Source: UBA8079 sp049601915 (GTDB lineage Bacteria; Pseudomonadota; Alphaproteobacteria; UBA6615). From it: a DNA stretch of 64,000 nucleotides. Numbering within the stretch: the stretch's first letter is position 1; each line of letters begins with the position of its first letter. Shown here piece by piece: positions 34,466 through 42,976 of this stretch. A model generated the notes under the pieces. The model worked only from the letters and a program-made list of their open reading frames with translations, made no database searches and was not told the origin of the DNA. Position numbers and translations under genes: made by a program. The stretch lies in assembly GCA_049601915.1 (NCBI GenBank), contig JBMYRB010000001.1, positions 372,001 to 436,000 on the forward strand, in the 5' to 3' direction.

Positions 34466-34993
34466 CTAGTCTTCGCCGGCGTCGCCAGCCGCACCTGCAC
34501 CGTCCAGTAACTCGACGCTCTGGGCGAGCGGGCCCTTGTCGCCCATTTTGGTCGTGACGCGCACCCGCGTATCGGCTTCGAGCATCCGGAGACCAGACTG
34601 CGCAACCACGCGACCGGATACAAACACATCTGGTCCATCTCCATCCGGCACGACAAAGCCGTAGCCCTTGTTGGCGTCGAAGAACTTCACGACCCCTTCC
34701 GTGACAGGCGCATTCTCGTCAACAGCCTCCGTGGCCTCGCCGGAGCCCGCGGTGATGCTGTGAATAATCGAAACCATGGGCCCACGCGGGCCCTGTTCAA
34801 TTTCGCATTCGAGTTCTGCGCCGTCCTGCAGGTCTTTCTGCCCGGCGGCCTCCAGAACTGAAACATGAATGAAAGCGTCCCCGGTTCCATTCGCGGGCTT
34901 AACGAAACCGAACCCCTTGATGGGGTTAAACCACTTAACGGTCGCAGAAACCCGTTGGCCCCCGCTGTCGCCCGTTGTTCCTGTATCGGTCAT
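34466..34993 (-). CDS. Two-domain cold-shock protein
   Basis: The 175-residue product has two cold-shock (CSD) RNA-binding folds: residues about 15-80 (SATVKWFNPIKGFGFVKP with the RNP1-like GFGFV) and about 95-160 (EGVVKFFDANKGYGFVVPD). They are joined by an acidic linker and followed by an acidic tail (AAGDAGED). Double CSD proteins are typical of Alphaproteobacteria. ATG 34993 is preferred to one 19 codons upstream. A long AT-rich region precedes the gene. It converges with the Fur-box gene 6 bp away. Confidence 0.92.
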   Translation of the reverse strand: MTDTGTTGDSGGQRVSATVKWFNPIKGFGFVKPANGTGDAFIHVSVLEAAGQKDLQDGAELECEIEQGPRGPMVSIIHSITAGSGEATEAVDENAPVTEGVVKFFDANKGYGFVVPDGDGPDVFVSGRVVAQSGLRMLEADTRVRVTTKMGDKGPLAQSVELLDGAGAAGDAGED

Positions 34994-35290
34994 CGCCGAC
35001 GGTCCTGACGCACTCGGCGCCGGGGCGAGATGAACAACTCTGGAACACACTCTAATCCACGTCGATCACGCCACGGTGCGCGTTAACAGCGAAAAAACAA
35101 ATCCCATTCAAATACAAGAAAATCATAACACGAGAATCACGATCCATTACTAGCGCGAAAACCGGATTCCATGTTGCGCCGCAGTATTAAACCGTCAAAC
35201 CGCACATGTCGTGGTTATCGGGGGGCGCATACTAAAACTTAGTATTTTCTATTCAAATATCTCCACAAGTCATTGATTAATAACAATTTA
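34994..35290. other. AT-rich intergenic region
   Basis: About 300 bp with no plausible ORF and markedly lower GC from about 35085 onward, including runs such as AAATACAAGAAAATC and TTAATAACAATTTATTAATT. It likely holds the long 5' UTR and promoter of the cold-shock gene on one side and a CtrA-linked promoter on the other. Confidence 0.6.
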
Positions 35291-35306
35291 TTAATTAATG
35301 ATTAAC
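35291..35306 (+). promoter_or_regulatory. CtrA binding site
   Basis: TTAATTAATGATTAAC is a perfect TTAA-N7-TTAAC, the full CtrA consensus of Alphaproteobacteria. It is located 49 bp upstream of the ATG at 35355 in AT-rich DNA. Confidence 0.72.
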
Positions 35307-35354
35307 GTTCCGTTCACCATGTTCCCGCGAAGTGTTGAGACAGACGAAGCACAC

Positions 35355-35633
35355 ATGACAGAAATCGTTCGACATAAATCTGCGAGTGAGAAACGGCGCA
35401 TTTTCTCGCGCCGCAAGCAACGGGTGAACCTGAAGCAGAAGATCGAGTCGCTCGTATCCGAGGTCACGCCCCGTGGCGCGGCGCCTTCCTTGCCTGCTGC
35501 CAACTCCGATACCTCGAAGTTGGCCACGTCGCCATTCGAGACGATCGCCATGCATGCCGCTAACCACGTGGTTGATGTGGAAAACTTCCCAAGACAAATT
35601 TGTACCGGGCGTGCCGTCCTGCCAGCCCGGTAA
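35355..35633 (+). CDS. Hypothetical basic protein downstream of CtrA box
   Basis: A 92-residue product of no recognised family. It has a very basic N-terminal third (RHKSASEKRRIFSRRKQRVNLKQK), predicted helical, followed by a neutral Ser/Ala/Pro-rich part. The starts at 35298 and 35319 would overlap or crowd the CtrA box, so 35355 is the best guess. No strong ribosome-binding site is visible. A competing frame on the opposite strand is judged less likely. The basic N-terminus could contact DNA or acidic lipid. Confidence 0.4.
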   Translation: MTEIVRHKSASEKRRIFSRRKQRVNLKQKIESLVSEVTPRGAAPSLPAANSDTSKLATSPFETIAMHAANHVVDVENFPRQICTGRAVLPAR

Positions 35634-35771
35634 CAATACTCGCCTCCCCATACGTGCGCATAAGCTAATGCAGCCGGCAGCACGAGTCAGCCATCTGGGG
35701 TGAATCTACCCACAAATTATCAACACAACTTGTACGGACCAATCGTGCCGCAAAACACCAAAACCGATTGG

Positions 35772-36461
35772 TCAGGCGGCGGCGTCTTCGGCCTGCTTGT
35801 TCATGGTCTCGAACTCGCTCGGCCAGTGGTCGGCCAGCCAGCGCAGATAGTAGCCCATTTTCGCCGGATCGAGATGCAGGGAGGTTTGGATCTTGTCGAT
35901 CTCCGGCTGCTCCTCGATCAACACGTCGAGGGAATCATTGATCCGATTGATCATGTTGAACATCGCGCAGAGCATCGTGACCTCGACGATCTCGCCCTCA
36001 GTGAAATTCGCACGCAGCCGGTCATACACCTCGCCATTCTTCTGGGCGGTGTTGCGGGTCATGTTCTCGGCCCACAGGATCGCCGCCTTCTCGCGTTCGT
36101 TGAACAGATCCGACGTTAGGTAATCATCGGACGACATGGCGATGATCTGGTCGTGGGTGATGCCCGCGGCCTGCCCCAGGGAGGTGTTGTGGGCGTAGCA
36201 ATAGTCGCAGCCATTGGTGTGGCTGGTCTTGATCACCACCATTTCCTTGAGCTTGCCCGACACCCGGGTGCCCGGCCATTCGCGCTGGGCCGCCGCGTTG
36301 ATGGGCAGCAGTAGCATCGCCAGGAAGGGCGCGTTCGAGATCGTCCGGTAGAAGTGCGGGACCCGGCCGAGCAGCGCGGTGACAGCGCCGTAGAACTCCT
36401 CGAATTCACCGTCCACGGCTTCCGGCTCGATCTTCTGAATACGTCCTTGCGTGCGTGACAT
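35772..36461 (-). CDS. Carboxymuconolactone decarboxylase / AhpD-family protein 1
   Basis: A 229-residue helical AhpD-like protein with the redox motif TNGCDYCYAHNTSLGQ (CxxC about residues 86-89 and downstream His). Also seen are SDLFNEREKAAILWAENMTRN and VEVTMLCAMFNMINRIND. Family members act as alkylhydroperoxidase partners or as aromatic lactone decarboxylases. ATG 36459-36461 gives MSRTQGRIQKIEPE; the 53-codon upstream extension is not family-like. A paralogue stands at 55474. Confidence 0.88.
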   Translation of the reverse strand: MSRTQGRIQKIEPEAVDGEFEEFYGAVTALLGRVPHFYRTISNAPFLAMLLLPINAAAQREWPGTRVSGKLKEMVVIKTSHTNGCDYCYAHNTSLGQAAGITHDQIIAMSSDDYLTSDLFNEREKAAILWAENMTRNTAQKNGEVYDRLRANFTEGEIVEVTMLCAMFNMINRINDSLDVLIEEQPEIDKIQTSLHLDPAKMGYYLRWLADHWPSEFETMNKQAEDAAA

Positions 36462-36705
36462 GAAACTCGCTCCCTGGATTATCGATAATTTGGCTGCTTT
36501 CGTTTTATCCGCTCGGTGCCGAGGAGAAAAGGGGAGAGATGCCGATTCCCGATCCAAACCGGTACGGTGACGGCACAAATGTTTGTCTGCGCAGCGGGCG
36601 GACGGCGCTTGACGCGGCAAGCTGTTCGTTGCGAACGCAGGGGCTTCGGTGATATCGGCAAAGGGACCACGCAGACGCGGAGTCCCGCGCAGTTAAGGAG
36701 TTTCG

Positions 36706-36870
36706 ATGAGCCAGAACCTGGACATCATTTACGCCGCCATCGAGAACCACATCCAGGACGCGACCGGCCAATCGGTGGTGCTGGTCGACGAATCCACCAA
36801 GGTCCTCGACAATAATCCGTTCGAGACCGTCGACAGCCTGGCGGCCCATCTCGACGGCGTCCTGTCCTAG
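36706..36870 (+). CDS. Small protein, 54 residues
   Basis: A short ORF with a strong ribosome-binding site (AAGGAG at 36696-36701, 4 nt from the ATG). It reads MSQNLDIIYAAIENHIQDAT and ends FETVDSLAAHLDGVLS. The last 25 residues resemble the C-terminal helix of acyl carrier proteins, but the phosphopantetheine serine region is absent. It may be the rest of an ACP-like gene or a genuine small protein. It is followed 13 bp later by an SDR scar. Confidence 0.45.
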   Translation: MSQNLDIIYAAIENHIQDATGQSVVLVDESTKVLDNNPFETVDSLAAHLDGVLS

Positions 36871-36883
36871 AAAAACGGGGCCC

Positions 36884-37060
36884 ATGAGCGACCCGCGCAC
36901 CATCCTGATTACAGGCACCAGCCGCAGCATCGGCCGGGCGCTGGCCGCCCAATACGCGGGCGCGGGACAATCCGGACGCCGTCGAGGTCTGCACCGCCGA
37001 CCCGGCCAACTGGCGGCTCCGCCCGGCCGAGGGCGACAGCTTCTGGACGTGAGTTCATAA
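36884..37060 (+). pseudogene. Short-chain dehydrogenase remnant (deletion scar)
   Basis: The ATG at 36884 opens with a perfect SDR start, TILITGTSRSIGRALAAQYA (TGxxxxIG nucleotide loop). After about 27 residues the family resemblance stops. In another frame the sequence carries DNPDAVEVCTADPANWRL ending FWT at TGA 37050-37052, which looks like the end of a different coding sequence. At least one large deletion must have joined the two pieces. Confidence 0.65.
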
Positions 37061-37082
37061 AAAAGTCGGAGCCAATGGCTCC
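37059..37082 (-). terminator. Terminator of the DUF2852 gene
   Basis: GGAGCC (37068-37073) and GGCTCC (37077-37082) form a hairpin followed, on the minus strand, by GACTTTTTT. It lies 40 bp past the DUF2852 stop. Confidence 0.7.
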
Positions 37083-37121
37083 GCCCTGTCACTTACGTGC
37101 TTGCTTGCTATGTGTGCGGCC

Positions 37122-37511
37122 TTATGCCGGCGCAGGCTCTCCAAAGCCGCTATCGTCTCGCTTGCCGCGTTCGGACATGAAGCGATCGAACTCGCCCTTG
37201 TCCTTGGCGCGCCGCAGCTCGTGCATGAATCGGTCGAACTCCTCGCGCATCGCGTCGAGCTTGCCCCGCTCTTCCTCGAGCCGGTTCAGCTCGCGCTCGC
37301 GGTGCTCGTTGAAGGCGGTGTTACCGCTGTCGCTCGCGCAGGACGTGCCCCACTTGAAGCGCAGCTCGTCGAACGCCGTGAGCATGTTATCGCCCCACAG
37401 AATATAGGCCAGTACCGCCAGCCCGATGGGCCATGCAATCAGGAAACCGACGACCATGATCGCGATCGACAAGGGGTTCCAGCGGGCTCGTGTATTTCGC
37501 ATACAGTTCAT
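37122..37511 (-). CDS. DUF2852 membrane protein
   Basis: A 129-residue protein with one or two membrane helices near the N-terminus (LSIAIMVVGFLIAWPIGLAVLAYILWG, about residues 14-40). A charged amphipathic coiled-coil region (FNEHRERELNRLEEERGKLD to FMHELRRAKDKGEFDRFM) follows. This pattern, including the repeated EFDRFM motif, identifies DUF2852, an alphaproteobacterial family of unknown function. The start may be the first Met or the Met three codons later. Confidence 0.85.
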   Translation of the reverse strand: MNCMRNTRARWNPLSIAIMVVGFLIAWPIGLAVLAYILWGDNMLTAFDELRFKWGTSCASDSGNTAFNEHRERELNRLEEERGKLDAMREEFDRFMHELRRAKDKGEFDRFMSERGKRDDSGFGEPAPA

Positions 37512-37627
37512 GTGCTCCTCTCATTTCTACCCACTTCACATGGGGATGCCGGAAGACCACTTTAAGGAAAATCGGAACCGAAACCCTTGCTCAGTATGGG
37601 GTAGCAGCGCTCGAAGCGGGCCTGGGC

Positions 37628-40537
37628 CTAGTGCGCCTCGTCCCAGGTGTCGCCGATGCCCGCGTCCGCAACCAGGGGCACGGCCATATTGACGACGGGG
37701 GCGGCCGCGCCCTCCATCACGTCGCGGACCACCTCGATCAGCTCGTCCACCTCGGCCGCGGGGGCCTCGAACAACAGCTCGTCATGCACCTGCAGCAGCA
37801 TGGTCGATGACAACTTCTTCTTGCCGAGCGCGGCGGGCACGCGGATCATCGCCCGCTTGATGATGTCGGCGGCCGCACCCTGGATCGGCGCGTTGATGGC
37901 CTGGCGCTCGGCAAAGCCGCGCACGGCCTGGTTCTTGTCCTTGATGCCGGTCAGGTAGATGCGGCGCCCGAAGATGGTCTCGACGAAGCCCGCCTCGTGG
38001 GCGAAGGCCTTGGTGTCGTCCATATACTGCTTGATGGCCGGGTAGCGCTCGAAATAGGCCTTGATGTAGGCCCCCGCCTCGCCGCGATCGATGCCGAGAT
38101 TGCGGGCCAGCCCGAAGGCGGAGATGCCGTAGATGATGCCGAAGTTGATGGCCTTGGCGTTGCGGCGGACCATGGGGTCCATGTCTTCCAGCGGCACGTC
38201 GAAAACCTGGCTGGCGGTCATGGCGTGGATGTCCTGCCCGTCCTGGAAGGCGGCGATCAGCGCCTCCTCGCCCGCCACATGGGCGACGACGCGCAGCTCG
38301 ATCTGGGAATAGTCGAGGCTGACCAGCTTGTTGCCCTTGCCGGCGACGAAGGCGGCGCGGATCTTGCGGCCCTCCTCGGTGCGCACAGGGATGTTCTGGA
38401 GGTTCGGGTCGTTGGACGACAGCCGCCCGGTCTGGGCGATGGCCATGCCGTAGGAGGTGTGGACGCGGCCCGTCTCGGGGTGGATCTGCTCAACCAGCGC
38501 GTCGGCGTAGGTCGATTTGAGCTTCTGGACCTGGCGCCAGTCGAGCACGATCCGAGGCAGCTCGTGGCCCTGGGCGGCCAGGTCCTCCAGCACATCGGCC
38601 GAGGTGGTGTAGGCGCCGGTCTTGCCCTTCTTGCCGCCCTCGATGCCCAGCTTTTCGAACAGGATCTCGCCGAGTTGTTTCGGCGAGCCGACGTTGAATT
38701 CCTCGCCCGCCACCTTGTGGGCCTTCTTCTCGAGGCTCGCCATGCGTTTGGCGAAGTCCTTCGACAGGTCCATGAGGGTCTCGGCGTCGGCCTTGATGCC
38801 CGCACGTTCCATGTCCACGATCACCGGGACCAGCGGCCGCTCGATCGTCTCATACATCGCGGTCATGCGCTCACCCGGCAAACGCGGCTTGAAGCGTGAG
38901 TGGAGCCGCCCAGTGACGTCGGCGTCTTCCGCGGCGTAGTCCAGCGCCTTGTCGAGCGGGACTTCCTCGAAGGTGATCTTGTTCTTGCCCTTGCCGACCA
39001 CCTCCTCGAACTTGATGTTCTCCCGCTCCAGATGGCGGAAGGTCAAATCGTCCAGCCCGTGCTTGTTGCGCCCGGCGTCGAGCACATAGGAGAGCAACAT
39101 CGTATCGTCGATGGCGACGGGGGCCAGCGGCTTGGCTTTCGGCAGATGCTTCTCGACCGCGCGGGCGAGCACCAGCAGGTCATACTTGGCGTTGTGAGCG
39201 ACCTTGAGCACGGACGGGTCCTCGATCAGGTCCTTCAGGGGCTTGAGGGCCTTGGCGATGTCGATCTGCTTGAGCGTGCCGTTTGATCTTCCATTCGATT
39301 TGCCGTTTGCCTTCTCGCTGTCAGCGACAGGCTCACCGAGCAGATCGAGCTCCTCGTCGTCGGATTGCGGTTCCACATGGCCGACGGGCACGTAACACGC
39401 ACGCCCCGGCGCGTAGGAGAGCGAATACCCCACCAGCTCCGCCCGCATGGCATTGAGCGAGGTGGTCTCGGTGTCGAAGGCGACCGCGCCAGCGGCCCGC
39501 GCGCCCTCGATCCAGGCCTTCAGGTATTTCTCGTCCTGCACCAGCTCGTAGTCGTCCTCGCTGGGCGCATCGGCGGCGAGTGCGGCCTGGGTCTCGGCCG
39601 CATCGATCAACCCGCTGGCCACGAACCGGCTTTCGACCCGCTGGGTGAGTGTGCGGAACTCCATCGACTGGAGGAACTCGATGACCGTGGCCGGATCGGG
39701 ATCCTTCAGCGCGAAATCCTCGATCTCGTGCTCGGTCTCCACATCGTCTTTCAGGCGCACCAGGTCACGGCTGACCCGGGCCAAATCGGCGAACTCGATC
39801 AGGTTTTCCCGGCGCTTGTTCTGCTTGATCTCTTCTGCGCGGTCCAGAAGCGTGTCGAGGTCTCCGTATTCGTTGATCAGCAGCGCCGCGGTCTTCACGC
39901 CGATGCCCGGCACGCCGGGTACGTTGTCGGTGGAATCGCCGGCGAGCGATTGCACGTCGACCACCTTGTCGGGGGTAACGCCGAACTTCTCCATCACCTC
40001 GTCTTCACCGATGACCAGGTCCTTCATGGGGTCGAGCATATGCACCCGGTCACGCACCAGCTGCATGAGATCCTTGTCCGATGAGACAACAACCGTCTCG
40101 ATGCCCTGCGCCTCGGCCTCGCGTGCATAGGTGGCGATCAAATCGTCGGCCTCGAAGCCCTCCTTGACGATGGCGGGCAGGCCGAACGCCTCGGTCGCAT
40201 CGCGGACCAGCTGGAACTGGGGCCGCAGCTCCTCGGGCGGCTCGTCTCGGTTGGCCTTGTATTCGGGGTAGATGTCGTTGCGGAAGTTCTTCCGCGCGGC
40301 GTCAAAGATAACCGCCATGTAATCGAGCGCGCCGTCGTCATGGGCCCGGTCGATCAGCTTGAGCAGCATGTTGACGTAGCCGTTCACCGCATTGGTGTGG
40401 ACGCCGTCGGAGCGCTTGAAAGCGTCGAGCGGGCTCGAATGGAAGGCCCGGAAGATGAAACCCGACCCGTCGATCAGATACAGACGCGCAGGGCTGTCTC
40501 CGGAAGAGGTGCCCGCGGATGTTTTATTTGCTGCCAT
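37628..40537 (-). CDS. polA: DNA polymerase I
   Basis: The 969-residue product has a 5'-3' flap nuclease (N-terminal about 290 residues, LYLIDGSGFIFRAFHS, VVVSSDKDLMQLV, GDSTDNVPGVPGIG). The 3'-5' exonuclease keeps all acidic residues (FDTETTS, VAHNAKYDLL, YAAEDADV), so proofreading should work. The polymerase domain has motif A LVSLDYSQIELRV, motif B RRNAKAINFGIIYG and motif C LQVHDELLFE. The exonuclease domain contains an acidic and Ser/Asn-rich insert (SDDEELDLLGEPVADSEK, then NGKSNGRSNG). Functions in Okazaki-fragment processing and excision repair. Confidence 0.97.
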   Translation of the reverse strand: MAANKTSAGTSSGDSPARLYLIDGSGFIFRAFHSSPLDAFKRSDGVHTNAVNGYVNMLLKLIDRAHDDGALDYMAVIFDAARKNFRNDIYPEYKANRDEPPEELRPQFQLVRDATEAFGLPAIVKEGFEADDLIATYAREAEAQGIETVVVSSDKDLMQLVRDRVHMLDPMKDLVIGEDEVMEKFGVTPDKVVDVQSLAGDSTDNVPGVPGIGVKTAALLINEYGDLDTLLDRAEEIKQNKRRENLIEFADLARVSRDLVRLKDDVETEHEIEDFALKDPDPATVIEFLQSMEFRTLTQRVESRFVASGLIDAAETQAALAADAPSEDDYELVQDEKYLKAWIEGARAAGAVAFDTETTSLNAMRAELVGYSLSYAPGRACYVPVGHVEPQSDDEELDLLGEPVADSEKANGKSNGRSNGTLKQIDIAKALKPLKDLIEDPSVLKVAHNAKYDLLVLARAVEKHLPKAKPLAPVAIDDTMLLSYVLDAGRNKHGLDDLTFRHLERENIKFEEVVGKGKNKITFEEVPLDKALDYAAEDADVTGRLHSRFKPRLPGERMTAMYETIERPLVPVIVDMERAGIKADAETLMDLSKDFAKRMASLEKKAHKVAGEEFNVGSPKQLGEILFEKLGIEGGKKGKTGAYTTSADVLEDLAAQGHELPRIVLDWRQVQKLKSTYADALVEQIHPETGRVHTSYGMAIAQTGRLSSNDPNLQNIPVRTEEGRKIRAAFVAGKGNKLVSLDYSQIELRVVAHVAGEEALIAAFQDGQDIHAMTASQVFDVPLEDMDPMVRRNAKAINFGIIYGISAFGLARNLGIDRGEAGAYIKAYFERYPAIKQYMDDTKAFAHEAGFVETIFGRRIYLTGIKDKNQAVRGFAERQAINAPIQGAAADIIKRAMIRVPAALGKKKLSSTMLLQVHDELLFEAPAAEVDELIEVVRDVMEGAAAPVVNMAVPLVADAGIGDTWDEAH

Positions 40538-40627
40538 GGGCTATTTTTAGCGCGATTCCGCACGTCCAGACAGGCCGTGCTGCCGGTGGCCTGTGTACAA
40601 CCGGCAAACGCAAACGGGGGAGTTTCC

Positions 40628-41371
40628 ATGACGGACGGGACAGCCATCATCATCGGCGTGGGGGCGGCGCGGGGCACCGGGGCGGCCGTCGCCCGAAGGT
40701 TTGCCAGTGGCGGGCTGCACACCGTGCTGGCCGGGCGTACGGAAGAACGGCTGGCCGAGCGGGCCAGCGAGATCACCGCCGCCGGTGGCAGCGCGTCGAT
40801 CCACGTGCTCGACGTGCGCAAGGAAGACGAGGTGGCAACCCTGTTCGACGCGGTGGAGGCCGCCCACGCCCCCGTCAAGAGCGTGACTTTCAACCCGGGG
40901 GCCAACGTCCGCCACTCGCTCGCCGAGACCGAGACCTGGCTGTTCGAACATCTGTGGCGGGTGTCGTGCTTCGGCGGGTTTCTGGTCTCGCGCGAGGCCA
41001 CCCGGCGCATGGCCGACAGCGGTGGCGGGTCGCTGCTGTTTACGGGCGCCACGGGCTCTGTGCGCGGCGCCAACGGCCATGCGGCCTTCGCCGCGGCCAA
41101 GGCGGGCCTGCGCATGGTCGCGCAGTCCGCCGCACGGGAATACGGGCCCCAGGGGGTGCATGTCGCGCACATCATCGTCGACGGGGCGATCGACGGCGAA
41201 AAGATCCGCCAGGGCTTCGCCGAGCGCGCTGCAGAACTCGATGCCATGGGCCAGGCCGACAACATGCTCGACCCCGAGGCCATCGCCGAGGCCTTCTGGC
41301 AGGTCCATACCCAGCCGCGCAGCGCCTGGACCCACGAGCTGGACCTGCGGCCGTGGACGGAGACGTTCTAG
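40628..41371 (+). CDS. SDR-family oxidoreductase with Phe in place of the catalytic Tyr
   Basis: The 247-residue Rossmann enzyme starts TAIIIGVGAARGTGAAVAR (GxGxxxGxG variant) and has LLFTGATGSVRG for the Ser/Thr strand. At the YxxxK position it reads AAFAAAKAGLRMVAQSAARE, so the Tyr is Phe. This variant occurs in an SDR branch whose activity is uncertain. The ATG at 40628 follows the polA promoter region; the long frame upstream is antisense to polA and was not used. It is followed by a convergent GST. Confidence 0.87.
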   Translation: MTDGTAIIIGVGAARGTGAAVARRFASGGLHTVLAGRTEERLAERASEITAAGGSASIHVLDVRKEDEVATLFDAVEAAHAPVKSVTFNPGANVRHSLAETETWLFEHLWRVSCFGGFLVSREATRRMADSGGGSLLFTGATGSVRGANGHAAFAAAKAGLRMVAQSAAREYGPQGVHVAHIIVDGAIDGEKIRQGFAERAAELDAMGQADNMLDPEAIAEAFWQVHTQPRSAWTHELDLRPWTETF

Positions 41372-41389
41372 AAACGAAGAACCTGGCGC

Positions 41390-42022
41390 CTAGTCCGCCG
41401 GCGCCCAGTTTTCGATCGGCATGAGCTCAATCTGGGTGCCGAAACCGGGCAGTTCGCGGAACCGTTCCTGCCAGGCGATCATGCCGGGGAAATCCGCCGC
41501 GTCGTAGCCGGCATCCGTGAGAAACGACGAGACCGGGTAGCAGGCGATGTCGGCGATGGTGGGCCTGCCACAGGCAAGCCAGTCATTCGCTGCCAGATGG
41601 GTTTCGATCACCCCGAGACCGCGATCGGCAGGCTTGCGGAAGAACTCCATGACCGGCCCCGGACCGGCGCCGAACAGAAGCTCGAAGCGCAGGCGCGCGA
41701 GGCCGTAGCCGAAGAAGTCAACCGCGAAGCCGACCCAGTCGCCGATCCGCGCCTCCTCGTTCCAATTCTCGGGGCCGAACTTGCCGGTCTGCTCGACGAG
41801 ATAGCGCATCGTGTCGTGGCTCTGGCGCAGCAACACGTCGCCATGGCGCAGCGCCGGTACCTTGCCCAGCGGATTGATCTTGAGATATTCGGGCGTGAGG
41901 TTGCCGCCGTCCATCAGATCCACCGGTTCGAAATCATATTCGGTGCCGGTCAGCGACAGCATTAGCGCGGTCTTGTAGGCGTTGCCCGAGCGCGGGTGCC
42001 CATAAAGCGTGTAGTCGGCCAT
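41390..42022 (-). CDS. Glutathione S-transferase family protein
   Basis: A 210-residue GST with N-terminal thioredoxin-like domain (YTLYGHPRSGNAYKTALML, INPLGKVPALRHGD with the cis-Pro, LRQSHDTMRYLVEQ). The C-terminal helical domain has the N-capping box region RPTIADIACYPV. The usual catalytic Ser, Cys or Tyr probably corresponds to Ser12 in GHPRSGN. Substrate unknown. Confidence 0.9.
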   Translation of the reverse strand: MADYTLYGHPRSGNAYKTALMLSLTGTEYDFEPVDLMDGGNLTPEYLKINPLGKVPALRHGDVLLRQSHDTMRYLVEQTGKFGPENWNEEARIGDWVGFAVDFFGYGLARLRFELLFGAGPGPVMEFFRKPADRGLGVIETHLAANDWLACGRPTIADIACYPVSSFLTDAGYDAADFPGMIAWQERFRELPGFGTQIELMPIENWAPAD

Positions 42023-42099
42023 GCGTTCTTCTCCCCAATGCGTTCGCCTGCAGTATAGGTCAGACTTGCCCGTTGAGCCGAAATGTCAGGCTCTACCCA

Positions 42100-42663
42100 T
42101 CACGTCGGCCGGGCGAGCCGCCAGTGGAAGCGGTCGCGCACCGTGCGCTCATGGGTGAAACCCAGCTTCTGCAGGGTGCGGATCGAGGCCGTGTTGGTCT
42201 CAGCGCAATCGGCGACGACCGCGGTCGTGGCGCTGTCGTGGAAGGCCCAGGCGACCAGTGCTGCGCAACCCTCGACCGTGAGGCCGCGACGGCGATGGGC
42301 GGGGACGATCTGATAGCCGAGCTCGACCTCGCCCGAGGCGTTGGGCGGGCCGGTGAAGGACGCCGCGCCGACGATCATGCGCTCGGTGGTGTAGCGGAAC
42401 AGCCACAAACCCCACCCCGCCGGATCGGCCGGGGCCGTGCGGCCGAGCGCGGGATTGGCAGCATCGTCGAGGCGTTGGGCGAAGGCCGGCAGCTTGGCGG
42501 CCAGCTCCGCATCGGGGAAATCGCGATGAATGGCGCCGTTTGCCAGATCGGCCGCCAGCCTGCGGTCGTTCAGGAGAGCGCGGGCCAGATCACGGCCCAC
42601 GGGCACGAGCGCCATGCGCCCGGTCACGAGCGGTGCGGGAAGCGGCGGGTCTGGTGTGATCAA
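42100..42663 (-). CDS. GNAT-family N-acetyltransferase (RimJ/RimL-like)
   Basis: A 187-residue acetyltransferase with the acetyl-CoA loop IVPAHRRRGLTVEGCAALV and the C-terminal NTASIRTLQKLGFTHERTVRDRFHW. The first part ALVPVGRDLARALL follows the RimJ/RimL pattern. I start it at TTG (42661-42663), because the reading frame is then coupled to the zinc-finger gene by a 4-bp TTGA overlap. Upstream in-frame residues (VRRRACVRRA) look non-family. Confidence 0.85.
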   Translation of the reverse strand: MITPDPPLPAPLVTGRMALVPVGRDLARALLNDRRLAADLANGAIHRDFPDAELAAKLPAFAQRLDDAANPALGRTAPADPAGWGLWLFRYTTERMIVGAASFTGPPNASGEVELGYQIVPAHRRRGLTVEGCAALVAWAFHDSATTAVVADCAETNTASIRTLQKLGFTHERTVRDRFHWRLARPT

Positions 42664-42839
42664 TGCCCGGCGGACGCAGGCGCGTCTGCGGACAACACGA
42701 ACCGGCGCCCGCAATAGGGGCAGTCGATCTCATTCTTGTCGCCCATGTTCAGGAACACGCGCGGATGGCCGAGCGCGCCGGCGCCGCCGTCACAGGCGAT
42801 CTCGCGGCTGTCGACCTCGATGGTTTCGGGCGGCTGCAT
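42660..42839 (-). CDS. Zinc-finger domain protein (NDUFS6-like family)
   Basis: A 59-residue protein with IACDGGAGALGHPRVFLNM and DCPYCGRRFVL. This gives a C-H-C-C zinc site of the type conserved in the mitochondrial complex I subunit NDUFS6 and its alphaproteobacterial homologues. The ATG at 42837-42839 (MQPPETIEVD) gives the usual length; the upstream extension is not family-like. Likely linked to complex I assembly (family knowledge). Confidence 0.88.
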   Translation of the reverse strand: MQPPETIEVDSREIACDGGAGALGHPRVFLNMGDKNEIDCPYCGRRFVLSADAPASAGH

Positions 42840-42976
42840 GGTCAGCGAACTCCCAGACTGGCGACATCGGATACACGAGCGGTTGTGCCGCGCGCGTGGA
42901 CGCCATACATAGGCGAAGCGCCTGATCGCGACAACATCTTCCGAACCCTCTTTCTGCGCCGGACGACCCGACCGCC

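Noticed and set aside
35291..35683. Minus-strand frame of 130 codons near the CtrA box
   Set aside because: It overlaps the plus-strand candidate and contains Cys/Trp-rich, non-family sequence with a start inside a non-promoter region; the plus-strand frame is somewhat more protein-like, though neither is certain.
40340..40627. N-terminal extension of the SDR gene
   Set aside because: The extension is antisense to polA; the SDR begins with its typical nucleotide-binding strand at the ATG at 40628.
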